Source: Desulfocapsa sp.
Lineage (GTDB): Bacteria > Desulfobacterota > Desulfobulbia > Desulfobulbales > Desulfocapsaceae
Reading direction: 5' to 3'
NCBI GenBank assembly: GCA_013792135.1
Contig: VMSP01000112.1
Span: 1-53,062 of the forward strand
Length of the DNA: 53,062 nt
The stretch's first letter is position 1. Every line of letters starts with the position of its first letter. The translations under genes and the position numbers were made by a program. Of the stretch, positions 16,622-25,633 are shown piece after piece. The notes under the pieces were generated by a model that was not told the origin of the DNA, searched no databases, and worked only from the letters and a program-made list of their open reading frames with translations.

Positions 16622-17650
16622 TCAGCAGATTCGTGGCAGGGGGGCACCGTGCAGGGGTGTTATCACCCTTGTTCCCCCAATAGTTGTTTTGAGTACGACT
16701 CGGCCGGCGGCGCCGGATGTGACGGTGCCGATAATGGCGGCCTCTGTGCCCTCCGGACAGGACTGCATAAGAGCCAGAGCTTGGTCAGCGATGTCAGGAG
16801 CGACCAGGGCCAGGCATTTTCCTTCATTGGCCAGATAGAGCGGGTCAAGACCCAGGATCTCACAGGCGGCACGCACCTCCACCCGCACCGGGATGCGGGA
16901 TTCTTCGATTTCAATCATCAGGCCGGAGCTTCCGGCAATCTCGCAGAGGGTAGTGGCGACGCCGCCCCGGGTCGGGTCGCGCAGGGTGTGGATGCTGTCT
17001 GGAGGCAGACCGGCAAGCAGGTTCCGGACCATTGTGTGCAGGGCCATGGAGTCGCTGCGCAGATCTCCAGCCAAGGCAATGCCGGCCCGGCGGGTCATGA
17101 TAGTGATTCCATGGTCGCCCATGGAGCCGGACAGGATGATCTTGTCTCCTGCTTTGGCCCTGGTGGCAGAGATTTCCACCTCTTCGGCCACCATACCGAT
17201 CCCGGAGGTGTTGATAAAGATCTTGTCGGCCTTGCCCCTGGGCACAACCTTGGTGTCGCCGGTGACAATGGGTACACCGCTGTTTTGCGAGGCGTCCCGG
17301 ATCGAGATGATGATCCGCTCCAGGTCAGCGAGCGGCAGCCCCTCTTCCAGGATAAGCCCCAGGCTCAGGCAAAGCGGTCTGGCACCGCGCATGGCCAGGT
17401 CGTTGATGGTGCCGTGTACGGCGAGCGTACCGATATCGCCGCCGGGAAAGAAGATGGGATCGACCACATAGCTGTCGGTGGTGAAGGCCAGCCGTCCCGG
17501 CTGGTTTTCCATGACAGCGCTGTCTTCCAGGGCCGACAGGACCTTGTTGCCCAGGTGCTTCAGGAAAAGATTGCTGATCAGCTCCTGGCTGGCCAAGCCG
17601 CCACTGCCGTGGTCAAGGAGGATGGTTTTTTGCGAGAGATCGTTTTTCAT
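16622..17650 (-). CDS. hypE: Hydrogenase maturation protein HypE
   Basis: ATP-dependent dehydratase that converts the thiocarboxamide on its own C-terminal cysteine to thiocyanate, the cyanide source for the Fe(CN)2CO centre. Of 342 residues, it has DHGSGG near the N-terminus, the PurM-like ATP-binding segments (TTDSYVVDP, HGTINDLAMRGA), and RDPTRGGVATTL. It ends with PRIC, the invariant functional terminus. It overlaps hypD by four bases (ATGA) and adjoins the protease gene. Confidence 0.98.
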   Translation of the reverse strand: MKNDLSQKTILLDHGSGGLASQELISNLFLKHLGNKVLSALEDSAVMENQPGRLAFTTDSYVVDPIFFPGGDIGTLAVHGTINDLAMRGARPLCLSLGLILEEGLPLADLERIIISIRDASQNSGVPIVTGDTKVVPRGKADKIFINTSGIGMVAEEVEISATRAKAGDKIILSGSMGDHGITIMTRRAGIALAGDLRSDSMALHTMVRNLLAGLPPDSIHTLRDPTRGGVATTLCEIAGSSGLMIEIEESRIPVRVEVRAACEILGLDPLYLANEGKCLALVAPDIADQALALMQSCPEGTEAAIIGTVTSGAAGRVVLKTTIGGTRVITPLHGAPLPRIC

Positions 17651-18765
17651 ATCGTGTTTAATCCCAGGTTATTCTCTGAGTAATTTCCATAAGTAAACCA
17701 AGCGCTACAGGTCCCTTCGCTTGAGACCATGCAAGGGCCAATCGGGGTGCCCGGGGTGCAGCGTCTGCCAAACAGCGGGCAGACTGGAGGCGTGGTCATT
17801 CCTTTAAGGATCTGTCCGCAGAGACAGCCCGGTGGTTCTTTGGACTCAGGTACCGTGATCGACAGACGTGACTGGGCGTCAAACTGCGTATATTCCTCTC
17901 TGATAGCAAGCCCGCTTCCTTTAATCAGACCCAGTCCCCGCCATTCCATGTCCACGGGCTCGAAGATCTTTGCAACCATTGTCCTGGCTCGGGCGTTGCC
18001 TTCCCAGGTGACTGCCCGAGTGTAGGCGTTTTCCACTTCAGCCCGGCCTTCACTGATCTGTCTGGCCATGAGGATCAGGGCCTGGAGGATATCGGTGGGT
18101 TCAAAACCGCCGACCACGCAGGAAAGGTGGTTCTCCTCCGCCAGAGGCTGGTAGGCAGCCGCGCCGATGATACTGCTCACATGGCCGGGGCAGAGAAGGC
18201 CGTCAATTGCCAAGGCCGGGTCACCGAGCAGGGCCATGAGTGGTGGGAGCATGGTCTTATGGGTTGAGAAGACCATGAAGTTGTCAATATTCTGCTGCCT
18301 GGCGGCGAGGATGGTGGCGGCAATGCCCGGGGTGGTGGTCTCAAATCCGATGCCGGGAAAGATCACCTGTTCAGCTGGATTCTGGCGTGCCAGCTCCAGG
18401 CCATCCATGGGTGAATAGACTACATCAATCTTCGCGCCCCGGGCGCGGGCATGGGCAAGCGTTGTGCCATTGCTGCCCGGTACCCGGAACAGATCACCAA
18501 AGACGGCAAGCTGTGTTCCCGGCAGCTCGGCCATCTGCAGGAAGGCGTCAATGTGGGAGGCCGAGGTGACACAGACCGGGCATCCTGGGCCGGAAATGAG
18601 TTCAATATCCGGCGGCAGCATGGCGCGCAGGCCGCTACGAAAGATGGCCATGGTATGGGTACCGCACACCTCCATGACCCGGAACGGCTTGGTGGTTGCA
18701 GCGGTCAGTTCGTGCAGCAGCTGCGTAGTCAGTTCAGGATTCCGGAATTCGTCAACATATTTCAT
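17647..18765 (-). CDS. hypD: Hydrogenase maturation protein HypD
   Basis: Iron-sulfur scaffold on which the Fe(CN)2CO unit is built with HypC. Of 372 residues, it carries EVCGTHT, GPGCPVC and the C-terminal cysteine set in CLCGQI, CPLFGRRC and GTCSAW that hold the [4Fe-4S] cluster. The start ATG lies three bases after the stop of a nucleotidyltransferase remnant, so its upstream region is not the original operon sequence. Unlike the usual hypC-hypD arrangement, this remnant separates the two. Confidence 0.98.
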   Translation of the reverse strand: MKYVDEFRNPELTTQLLHELTAATTKPFRVMEVCGTHTMAIFRSGLRAMLPPDIELISGPGCPVCVTSASHIDAFLQMAELPGTQLAVFGDLFRVPGSNGTTLAHARARGAKIDVVYSPMDGLELARQNPAEQVIFPGIGFETTTPGIAATILAARQQNIDNFMVFSTHKTMLPPLMALLGDPALAIDGLLCPGHVSSIIGAAAYQPLAEENHLSCVVGGFEPTDILQALILMARQISEGRAEVENAYTRAVTWEGNARARTMVAKIFEPVDMEWRGLGLIKGSGLAIREEYTQFDAQSRLSITVPESKEPPGCLCGQILKGMTTPPVCPLFGRRCTPGTPIGPCMVSSEGTCSAWFTYGNYSENNLGLNTI

Positions 18766-18768
18766 GGA

Positions 18769-18927
18769 TTATTTCTCGCAGGATGTCTTGTTTAATGCTT
18801 GCCCACCTTTTTCATAAAAAGTGATACCTGCGCGCTGGATATGCTCAACCACATCGGAATCACTAATATGGTTGAAAATTGACAGGTCAAACGTGTAGGG
18901 CAGTAGCAGATCATTAATTTCATCCAT
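18769..18927 (-). pseudogene. C-terminal remnant of a minimal nucleotidyltransferase (MNT domain)
   Basis: A 52-codon frame from ATG 18927 to TAA 18769 encodes MDEINDLLLPYTFDLSIFNH, then SDSDVVEHIQRAGITFYEKG. This is the C-terminal part of MNT-type nucleotidyltransferases, which usually end with LPY-x-VDLS and EHI-x-RVG-x-FY. The catalytic GSR and DxD part is absent and there is no room for it before hypC. It is thus a 5'-truncated relic inside the hydrogenase operon. Intact homologues act with HEPN proteins as toxin-antitoxin pairs. As a separate short peptide it has no predicted activity, but it is translated in line with hypD. Confidence 0.75.
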
Positions 18928-18962
18928 AAATAATTAGGGACACTCCCCAATATTTATAATAT

Positions 18963-19232
18963 TTATTGTTCTGTGCCATCTGTCCGGGAAAGCCCGTCGG
19001 CCATTTCCCGCATCAGTTTCAGGTTGATCTTCGCCTCGTCAGGGTCAAGGGTGTGGATGGCAAAGCCGGCGTGGATGATGAGATAGTCGCCAACCTGCGG
19101 CCAGCGGTCAACGATATCGAGACGGGTTTCCCGGCGGATGCCGTCGGCATCCACCACGGCGATCTGTTCGCTGAGAAAATCATCGGCGTCACCTCTAATT
19201 TCAATGACCTGCATGGGTATTGCCAGACACAT
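18963..19232 (-). CDS. hypC: Hydrogenase assembly chaperone HypC
   Basis: Small chaperone of 89 residues that carries the iron-cyanide-CO group from HypD to the large subunit. It starts MCLAIPMQV with the essential Cys2. The middle contains GDYLIIHAGFAI, the family hallmark. It overlaps the end of hypF by 32 bases, which strongly couples translation. Confidence 0.97.
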   Translation of the reverse strand: MCLAIPMQVIEIRGDADDFLSEQIAVVDADGIRRETRLDIVDRWPQVGDYLIIHAGFAIHTLDPDEAKINLKLMREMADGLSRTDGTEQ

Positions 19233-21579
19233 ATCGTAATCCTCCTATAACTGCCTGTCCCAGAGAGATTCCTCCGTCATTCACCGGTACTTCCTGACCA
19301 GTGAAGACCTGAAAATCGTCCTGTTCCAGGGCCTGAAAAAGACCTTCCATGATAATTCTGTTCTGCAGGCAGCCCCCGGAGAGGACAACGGTACGGATAC
19401 CGCTGCTGACTGCAAGTTCTCTGATTGTGACTACAAGGCTGTCGATCAGCCAGGAGTGAAACCCCATAGCCAGTTCGGCAATTGATTTCCCGGCTTCCAG
19501 GTCATGGAGCATTCTGCGGATAAACAGGCCGCTGTCGATGATGAAGAGTCCGTTCTCTTCCACTGGTTCCTCTAATCTTTCTCTGTGTTCTTCTGGTCTC
19601 GGCCATTGCCGGGCGATGGCCTCCACTTCCATGGCGGCCTGACCCTCAAAATCGGAGTCCAGGCGGATGCCAAGCAGGGCGGCGATCGCGTCAAACAAAC
19701 GCCCGCCACTTGAGGTGAGCGGGCTGTTGAATCCGCTCTGTATCATGGCGAGGACGGCTGTCCTTTTTTCTTCGGCTACACCAAGAAGTGCGGTCGGCAG
19801 TCGTGACTCTTTCAAACCTTCTTCGCCAAAGCTGTGATACAGGGCCGCAAGGCCCATGCGCCATGGTTGCTCGGCGGCGGCATCTCCACCAGGCAGGGGC
19901 AGGGGTGCCAGATAGCCGCGCCGGATAAAATCGGTGCGCGTCACCTCCAGGATCTCTCCGCCCCAGATGGTGCCATCAGGGCCAAGTCCTGTGCCGTCAA
20001 GGATAATGGCCAGAACTGAATCCTTCAGGCCATGTTCGGCCATCACGGCCACGGCATGGGCATGGTGATGCTGGACCAGGAGGCGCGGTATTCCCAGCTC
20101 CCATGCCAGTTCCTGCCCATGACGGCTGCTTAGATAATCAGGATGGAGGTCGCAGACCACCAGTTGTGGCCGGGTCTCCAGAAGCTCCTGCAAATGATAG
20201 ATGCTTTCTTGGAAAAAAGCCAGTGATTCCATATTGGCAAGATCGCCGATATGCTGGCTGATAAAGGCCATATCGTCCCGCACCAGACAAAAAGTGTTCT
20301 TTAGACCGCTACCGCAGGCAAGCAGAGGTGGCAGAGATTGGGTAAGCGGAATAGGGTTCGGCACATAACCCCGGGCGCGGCGCAGCAGTCTGGGACGGCC
20401 CTGCATGATGCGGATAACCGAGTCATCAATTCTGGTCACAATCTCACGGTTATGGAGGAGAAAGAAATCGGCAATATCGCCAAGGCGGGATACTGCTTCC
20501 TTATTGCCGGTGCATAGGGGTTCCCCGTTGCGGTTGCCGCTGGTCATGACCAGGGCCTGCGGGCAGCCGGGGGTGGCGAACAGCAGGTGGTGAAGTGGGG
20601 TGTACGGCAGCATGATCCCGATCTCTCCCATACCCGGCGCCAGATTGACGGCAAGAGAGACCGTCTCCTTTCTGGGTACAAGGACAATAGGGTGGGCGGG
20701 GCTGGCAAGGGTCTGGCTGGCAACGGCAGAGAGGTGACAGATCAAGCCTGCGGCCTCAAGGTCGGCGACCATGATGGCCAGGGGTTTGCTCTGCCTTTGT
20801 TTTCGCTTGCGGAGAAGTGCCACTGCAGGTTCAGATCCGGCATCAACCACCAGATGAAAACCACCCATCCCGCGAATGGCGACAATAGAGCCATCGTTAA
20901 GGCCCTGGATAGTTTCAGTTATGGGGTCATGGCAGGGAAGTTGTTCACCCGTGGATGCGTGCCAGCTGATGTGTGGTCCGCATTCGGGACAGGCATTGGG
21001 CTGGGCATGAAAACGCCTGTTGTCAGGATCATCATATTCGGCCTGACAGTTCCTGCACATGGGGAAGGAGTGCATGGAGGTTCCAAGGCGATCATAGGGG
21101 ATGGAGCTGACGATGGTAAAACGTGGGCCGCAGTTGGTGCAGTTGATAAAGGGGTAGCGATAGCGTCGATCTGCCGGGTCCAGGAGCTCCTTTCGGCAAT
21201 CGTCGCAGAGGGCAATGTCGGCCGGGATTATTGTCTTGGTGGTGTTGTGCTCGCTGCTGCTTTTAAGAATAGTGAAGGCTTGTCTGTCTGTTATCGGGAG
21301 TCTTTTTTGGCTGATCGAGGAGATGCGGGCCAGAGGCGGGGCCTCCTCGCTCAGGGCTTGCAGAAAATTATCAAGATCTACGGTGAGTCCCTCCGCCTGA
21401 ATCACTACTCCCTGACTGGTGTTGGCAATGGTTCCGCCTATCTTAAAGTCTCTGGCCAGACGATAAACAAAAGGGCGGAACCCTACTCCCTGAACGGTGC
21501 CTTGAACGGTGAGCTCCACCCCTTTTCTTTCCTGTGAAAGAGAATTCGGCTCTGTCTCGAGGCAGGACAAAGTTGTCAT
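19201..21579 (-). CDS. hypF: Carbamoyltransferase HypF
   Basis: Makes the cyanide ligands from carbamoyl phosphate by carbamoylating HypE. Of 792 residues, the domains are acylphosphatase-like (VQGTVQGVGFRPFVYRLA), two zinc-finger segments (CDDCRKELL, CTNCGPRFT, CRNCQAEY, CPECGP), a YrdC-like carbamoyladenylate domain, and a C-terminal Kae1-like domain with HHHAHAVAV and LDGTGLGPDGTIWGGE. All are intact. The gene overlaps the cytochrome b gene by four bases. Confidence 0.98.
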   Translation of the reverse strand: MTTLSCLETEPNSLSQERKGVELTVQGTVQGVGFRPFVYRLARDFKIGGTIANTSQGVVIQAEGLTVDLDNFLQALSEEAPPLARISSISQKRLPITDRQAFTILKSSSEHNTTKTIIPADIALCDDCRKELLDPADRRYRYPFINCTNCGPRFTIVSSIPYDRLGTSMHSFPMCRNCQAEYDDPDNRRFHAQPNACPECGPHISWHASTGEQLPCHDPITETIQGLNDGSIVAIRGMGGFHLVVDAGSEPAVALLRKRKQRQSKPLAIMVADLEAAGLICHLSAVASQTLASPAHPIVLVPRKETVSLAVNLAPGMGEIGIMLPYTPLHHLLFATPGCPQALVMTSGNRNGEPLCTGNKEAVSRLGDIADFFLLHNREIVTRIDDSVIRIMQGRPRLLRRARGYVPNPIPLTQSLPPLLACGSGLKNTFCLVRDDMAFISQHIGDLANMESLAFFQESIYHLQELLETRPQLVVCDLHPDYLSSRHGQELAWELGIPRLLVQHHHAHAVAVMAEHGLKDSVLAIILDGTGLGPDGTIWGGEILEVTRTDFIRRGYLAPLPLPGGDAAAEQPWRMGLAALYHSFGEEGLKESRLPTALLGVAEEKRTAVLAMIQSGFNSPLTSSGGRLFDAIAALLGIRLDSDFEGQAAMEVEAIARQWPRPEEHRERLEEPVEENGLFIIDSGLFIRRMLHDLEAGKSIAELAMGFHSWLIDSLVVTIRELAVSSGIRTVVLSGGCLQNRIIMEGLFQALEQDDFQVFTGQEVPVNDGGISLGQAVIGGLRYVSGNTHAGH

Positions 21580-22226
21580 TTTAGCTTGCGTAGCCTGAAT
21601 TTATTGCCGCTCAGGATGGAGGAGATGAGCCCGTCCCTGTGCTTCAGTTCATTCCATATCACCAGATAAAGATGGACAACGGTAAAGATGATGAAATACC
21701 ACATTAAAAGGTGATGGATAAAGCGGGCATATTGTTGGTTACCAAAGAACGTGACACCCCAGTTCTGCCAGAATGTGTTTTCAGGAAGACGGAGGTAAAA
21801 ACCGCTTGTTATTTGGAAAAGGGCAATTATAAAGGTTAAGATATAGGATGTTCCGGCCAAGATGTTGTGGCCCAGCCTGACTTCCGTGTAGTCGTCGTGC
21901 ATGTAGAGGTACGCGCGGACTGCGTTGATCATATTCCTGAAATTGCGCCTGGTAAGAGGCAGCATGCTCATGATTCGCTCCTGGCGATTGCCAAAGAGCA
22001 GGAGGAATAGTCTGGCCAGGATGGCTGCGGTAAACAGATAGCCCGCGAGTCCATGAATATTGCGCATGGTCTGTACGGGATAGAGGCCGGTGCCTTCCAG
22101 AGTGGTCTGGGTCCAGGGAGCGTTGATGTAGAATCCGGTGACCGTAAGCGCGATCAAGGCGATAACAAGAGACCAGTGGTACAGACGAAGCAATATGCTC
22201 CATACGTGTTTTTCCTCATAGATCAT
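21576..22226 (-). CDS. hyaC: [NiFe] hydrogenase cytochrome b subunit (HyaC/HupC type)
   Basis: Membrane diheme cytochrome b of 216 residues that anchors the periplasmic hydrogenase and passes electrons to the quinone pool. Four hydrophobic segments are visible, starting near LYHWSLVIALIALTVTGFYI, GLAGYLFTAAILARLFLLLF, ILAGTSYILTFIIALFQIT and LLMWYFIIFTVVHLYLVIW. Heme-ligand histidines occur in LYHWS, NIHGL, RFIHHLLMW and VVHLYL. The gene follows the large subunit after 137 bases that hold a small hairpin. Confidence 0.95.
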   Translation of the reverse strand: MIYEEKHVWSILLRLYHWSLVIALIALTVTGFYINAPWTQTTLEGTGLYPVQTMRNIHGLAGYLFTAAILARLFLLLFGNRQERIMSMLPLTRRNFRNMINAVRAYLYMHDDYTEVRLGHNILAGTSYILTFIIALFQITSGFYLRLPENTFWQNWGVTFFGNQQYARFIHHLLMWYFIIFTVVHLYLVIWNELKHRDGLISSILSGNKFRLRKLK

Positions 22227-22269
22227 GATTTACTCCTCTCCAGGACGACACCGGAAGTGGTGATTTATT

Positions 22270-22292
22270 ATAGCTGTAAAACAGACAGCTAT
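22270..22292 (-). other. Small hairpin between large subunit and cytochrome b genes
   Basis: ATAGCTGT and ACAGCTAT form an 8-bp stem with a seven-base loop in the 137-base gap. There is no T-run, so it more likely sets mRNA processing or stability, allowing more structural subunit than cytochrome, than full termination. This role is inferred. Confidence 0.45.
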
Positions 22293-22363
22293 CATTATCG
22301 AAAACAGGTAGATTTATGGTGCTGCCACATCTGACTTGACCTGTGTTACTGCTGAAACCGTCC

Positions 22364-24064
22364 TTACAGAGCCTTGACCTTGATTGTTTCCCGTCCTTGC
22401 GGATCAAGCATATGAACGGCGCAGGCGATACAGGGATCAAAGGAGTGGATGGTGCGCAAGACTTCCAGTGGTTGTTTAGCGTCGGCAATGGGGTTGCCGA
22501 CAAGCGATGCCTCATAGGGGCCGGGCAGACCTTCCTTGTCCCGGGGGCCGGCGTTCCAGGTAGATGGTACCACGCACTGGTAGTTCTTGATTTTGCCATC
22601 CTGGATGACAATCCAGTGAGAGAGAGCGCCGCGTGGGGCTTCATGAATCCCAACACCTCGTTGCTCGCCTTTAGGAAAAACTGGTTTATTGAAGATAGTA
22701 AGATCACCCCTGCCGATATTATCCACCAGCAGTCCCCAGTGCTTCAATGCCAGATCGGCGAGCATGGAGGCTCGTACCGCTCGTGCCACATGGCGGCCCA
22801 GGGTGGAGTGCAGAACCTCAGGGCCAACGGTGACTCCGGCCACGGAACTGACCAGCCCCAGGGCATTGTTCACATTTTTGATGATCTCTTGATGTCCCTG
22901 GGCGTAACCGACCAACAACTGGGCCAGGGGTCCAACCTGCATGGGTTGTCCGGCAAAACGCGGGGCCTTGAGCCAGGTATATTTACCATCATCCTGGAAC
23001 TCGGTGTACTCGGGGACGGTCTCTTCTTCGTAGGGGTGCTTGCTCCAGTCACCTTTATACCAGGCATGGGAGATGTTTTCGACCACGTTGTCCTGAAAGT
23101 AGGGGTCGTTAAAGCTGCTGATCGGTTTTACGGTGCTCAGATCGCCACCCATGATGGTGCCGCCGGGCAGGTCAAATTTGGTGGCCTTGGTGTCCAGCAC
23201 CAAGTCAGGCACGGAAAGGTAGTTAGTGACCCCGGCGCCATAGGGAAGCCAGTCTTTATAAAGGCCACCGATGGCCGCCACATCAGGAAGATACACCTGC
23301 TGGATGAACCCCCGCACCTCTTCAATCAGTTGTTTGATCCAGTAAAGCCGTTCCATGTTGAGGGCGGAATCACTGTCCGGGTTAAGGGCTGTGGTGACGC
23401 CACCAACAGAAAGATTCTGGATGTGGGGGTTTTTGCCGGAAATGATGCCGAGGGCCTGGGTTGCCTTACGCTGATAATCAAGGGCCTCAAGATAATGGGC
23501 AACTGCCATCAGATTGGCCTCCGGTGGTAGTTTCATGGCAGGATGTCCCCAGTAGCCGTTGGCAAAGGGGCCAAGCTGACCGCTGTCAACGATACCCTGC
23601 AACTTTTCCTGGACCGCCTTGAAGCGTTTGGCGCTGTTGTTCGGCCAGGAAGAAATACTCCCGGCCAGGGCCGCGGTCTTTGCGGGATCAGCTGATAGCG
23701 CCGAGACTACGTCCACCCAGTCGAGGGCGGAGAGGACATAAAAATGGACAATGTGATCCTGCAGGGCATGGATCGCCATGACAATATTGCGGATGTACTG
23801 GGCGTTGAGGGGAATTTCCAGTTGCAGGGCGTTTTCAACGGCTCGCACCGAGGCCAGGGCATGGACAGTGGTGCAGACTCCGCAGATGCGCTGAGTGAAG
23901 AGCCAGGCATCCCGAGGGTCGCGCCCCTGAAGAATGACTTCAATCCCTCGCCACATCTGGCCTGAAGACCAGGCCTTGGTAACTTTTCCGCCATCAACTT
24001 CGGCATCTATGCGTAAGTGACCCTCAATTCTGGTAATGGGGTCTATAGTAATTCGTTCAGCCAT
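22364..24064 (-). CDS. hyaB: [NiFe] hydrogenase large subunit, group 1
   Basis: Catalytic subunit of an uptake hydrogenase, 566 residues. The nickel ligands are in L1 RICGVC (59-64) and L2 DPCIACAVH (543-551). The 15 residues after His551 are the peptide expected to be removed by the maturation protease encoded downstream. It has no export signal and travels with the Tat-signalled small subunit. H2 oxidation in the periplasm would feed electrons through cytochrome b to quinone. The order small, large, cytochrome b matches membrane-bound group 1 enzymes. Confidence 0.98.
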   Translation of the reverse strand: MAERITIDPITRIEGHLRIDAEVDGGKVTKAWSSGQMWRGIEVILQGRDPRDAWLFTQRICGVCTTVHALASVRAVENALQLEIPLNAQYIRNIVMAIHALQDHIVHFYVLSALDWVDVVSALSADPAKTAALAGSISSWPNNSAKRFKAVQEKLQGIVDSGQLGPFANGYWGHPAMKLPPEANLMAVAHYLEALDYQRKATQALGIISGKNPHIQNLSVGGVTTALNPDSDSALNMERLYWIKQLIEEVRGFIQQVYLPDVAAIGGLYKDWLPYGAGVTNYLSVPDLVLDTKATKFDLPGGTIMGGDLSTVKPISSFNDPYFQDNVVENISHAWYKGDWSKHPYEEETVPEYTEFQDDGKYTWLKAPRFAGQPMQVGPLAQLLVGYAQGHQEIIKNVNNALGLVSSVAGVTVGPEVLHSTLGRHVARAVRASMLADLALKHWGLLVDNIGRGDLTIFNKPVFPKGEQRGVGIHEAPRGALSHWIVIQDGKIKNYQCVVPSTWNAGPRDKEGLPGPYEASLVGNPIADAKQPLEVLRTIHSFDPCIACAVHMLDPQGRETIKVKAL

Positions 24065-24108
24065 GGGTGCATCCTCCTTCTATGATTTCAGTTCAGCATT
24101 AAAGCTGA

Positions 24109-25206
24109 TCAGCTCTCTTTAGTTTCGTTCTTGCAGCCGCAGCCTTTGATTACTTTCTTGCCGATACCGATCGCGGCATGAATGCCGACGGCAGCTGCGG
24201 CAACGCCCAGAATTGTTTTACCGGCGCTGTCAATGTCGGTAACCGTACCGATTCCGGGGATCTTGACATTTGGCAGTCGTTCATAGAAGGGAGTCATGGT
24301 GTCCCAGAAATTGGGTTCTGTGCAGCCTATGCAGCCGTGGCCAACACTGACCGGCCAGACGTCCACATCATTAAAGCGGGCGGAAGGACAGTTGGAGAAA
24401 GTCTCCGGCCCTTTGCAACCTACCTTGTAGAGACAGTAGCCGTTCCGGTGGCCAAAATCACCAAATTCTTCGGCGAAACGGCCCTCATCAAAGTGAGCCC
24501 GGCGTTCGCAATGGTCATGAATCCGCCGGCCATAGGCAAAAAGAGGTCGGCCCAGGTTGTCGGTTACAGGCAGTCGGTTGAAAGTCAGATAGTGGAGGAC
24601 GGTGCCCATGAATGAAATGGGATTTGGTGGACAGCCGGGGATGTTGATTACCGGTGTCCCTGAGACTAGATCCTGTACCCCCTTGGCACCGGTGGGATTG
24701 GGCTCTGCCGCCTGAATGCCCCCATAGGTGGCACAGGAACCGATGGCGATAATGGCCGCGGCCTTGGGTGCGACCTCTGCCAGGATGTCAACGGCGGTGC
24801 GTCCCGCGATCTTGCAGTAGATGCCTTTGTCTTTGGTGGGAATTGCGCCCTCTACCACGCAGAGGAATTTCCCCGCATATTTATCAAGGGTATCATGGAG
24901 GCTCTTTTCTGCCTGGTGTCCGGCTGCCGCCATCACTGTTTCGTGATAATCAAGGGAGATGATATCGAGAATCAGGCGGCCGATATCGGGATGCGAGGCT
25001 CGCAGCAGGCTCTCGGTACAGCCTGTGCATTCTTGAAAGTGCAGCCAGATCACAGGCGGCCTTTGCGCGGAAGTAGCTGCTTCGACCAGTTTTGGAATCA
25101 TGGCCTCAGAGATGCCAAGTGCCGCTGCAACCATGGTACAGCCTTTGAGGAAGCCGCGTCGATCAACCTGTAACTTCAGATCTGTGCTTTGTGCTGTGTC
25201 TGTCAT
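24109..25206 (-). CDS. hyaA: [NiFe] hydrogenase small subunit with Tat signal
   Basis: Iron-sulfur subunit of 365 residues. The Tat motif RRGFLK (16-21) leads a signal ending near residue 45. The proximal cluster motif is C60-T-G-C63-TES. The distal site includes HDHC and the later CLYKVGC; the medial cluster has SNCPS and HGCIGC. The C-terminus has a hydrophobic anchor (TILGVAAAAVGIHAAIGIG) as in membrane-bound enzymes. The proximal motif has glycine where O2-tolerant enzymes carry a supernumerary cysteine, so this is the standard oxygen-sensitive type. It is first in the operon; ATG 25206 has an AGGAG site. Confidence 0.98.
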   Translation of the reverse strand: MTDTAQSTDLKLQVDRRGFLKGCTMVAAALGISEAMIPKLVEAATSAQRPPVIWLHFQECTGCTESLLRASHPDIGRLILDIISLDYHETVMAAAGHQAEKSLHDTLDKYAGKFLCVVEGAIPTKDKGIYCKIAGRTAVDILAEVAPKAAAIIAIGSCATYGGIQAAEPNPTGAKGVQDLVSGTPVINIPGCPPNPISFMGTVLHYLTFNRLPVTDNLGRPLFAYGRRIHDHCERRAHFDEGRFAEEFGDFGHRNGYCLYKVGCKGPETFSNCPSARFNDVDVWPVSVGHGCIGCTEPNFWDTMTPFYERLPNVKIPGIGTVTDIDSAGKTILGVAAAAVGIHAAIGIGKKVIKGCGCKNETKES

Positions 25207-25309
25207 ATTATTCTCCTGATGCCGTTTTTAACATCCAAATGACCGCTTTGTTTTTTTTTTTTTCAGCGGTGCATGGAAACCGGATAACTAAAATCAATCA
25301 ATAATATTG

Positions 25310-25339
25310 ATGATATTTGATAATAGATACCTTTGTCAA
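25310..25339 (-). promoter_or_regulatory. Candidate sigma-70 promoter of the hydrogenase operon
   Basis: On the minus strand, TTGACA (25339-25334) and TATCAT (25315-25310) are 18 bases apart, about 100 bases before the small-subunit gene. A copy of TAATATTGAT (25302-25311) touches the -10, suggesting control there. No sigma-54 signature was found. A 13-T tract within an ACCGCT/AGCGGT hairpin lies in the leader. Confidence 0.4.
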
Positions 25340-25499
25340 GGAGCATTTTGGAACATTTGGAGATATTTTACAGTAATGTCCGGCCAGGGGTTGCGTGCAG
25401 TATTTTGCTGATTTGTCAAGAAAAAAATACATTATTTTTTAAAATTTCGGGGTTAACTGACGCCAATCTTCTAACCGGGCATTACTGGGTATTTTAGGT

Positions 25500-25597
25500 T
25501 TATTGATCAGTAATATTGATAACCCAATTCGAATTGATCGTTTGCTTGGGCTTATTGATCAGTAATATTGATAACTATGTTCGAATTGATCGTTTGC
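25500..25597 (+). repeat. Two direct repeats of period 52 containing TAATATTGAT
   Basis: Copies 25500-25551 and 25552-25597 share TTATTGATCAGTAATATTGA and later TTCGAATTGATCGTTTGC, differing mainly in the middle and spacer. Each contains near-palindromic TTATTGAT/ATATTGATAA. They lie in the 427-base gap between pcnB and the hydrogenase operon. The remainder of that gap shows only AT-rich sequence and the promoter candidate. They could be regulator sites for the hydrogenase. Confidence 0.75.
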
Positions 25598-25633
25598 AGA
25601 GGAGAGTGAAACAGGGACGGAGAAAACGAGAGA

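Noticed and set aside
16568-17683. 371-codon plus-strand open frame
   Set aside because: It is antisense to hypE and the maturation protease, whose motifs are unambiguous; no ribosome site or family resemblance.
20587-21537. 316-codon plus-strand open frame
   Set aside because: Antisense to hypF with no motif of its own.
22343-23530. 395-codon plus-strand open frame
   Set aside because: Antisense to the hydrogenase large subunit; composition is that of a mirrored coding strand.
24109-25206. Oxygen-tolerant hydrogenase
   Set aside because: The proximal cluster motif is CTGC without the extra cysteines of the tolerant type.
25207-25500. Sigma-54 promoter for the hydrogenase
   Set aside because: No GG-N10-GC signature was found; a sigma-70-like pair fits better.
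25500-25597. CRISPR-like direct repeats
   Set aside because: Only two copies, nearly contiguous, no regular unique spacers and no cas genes.
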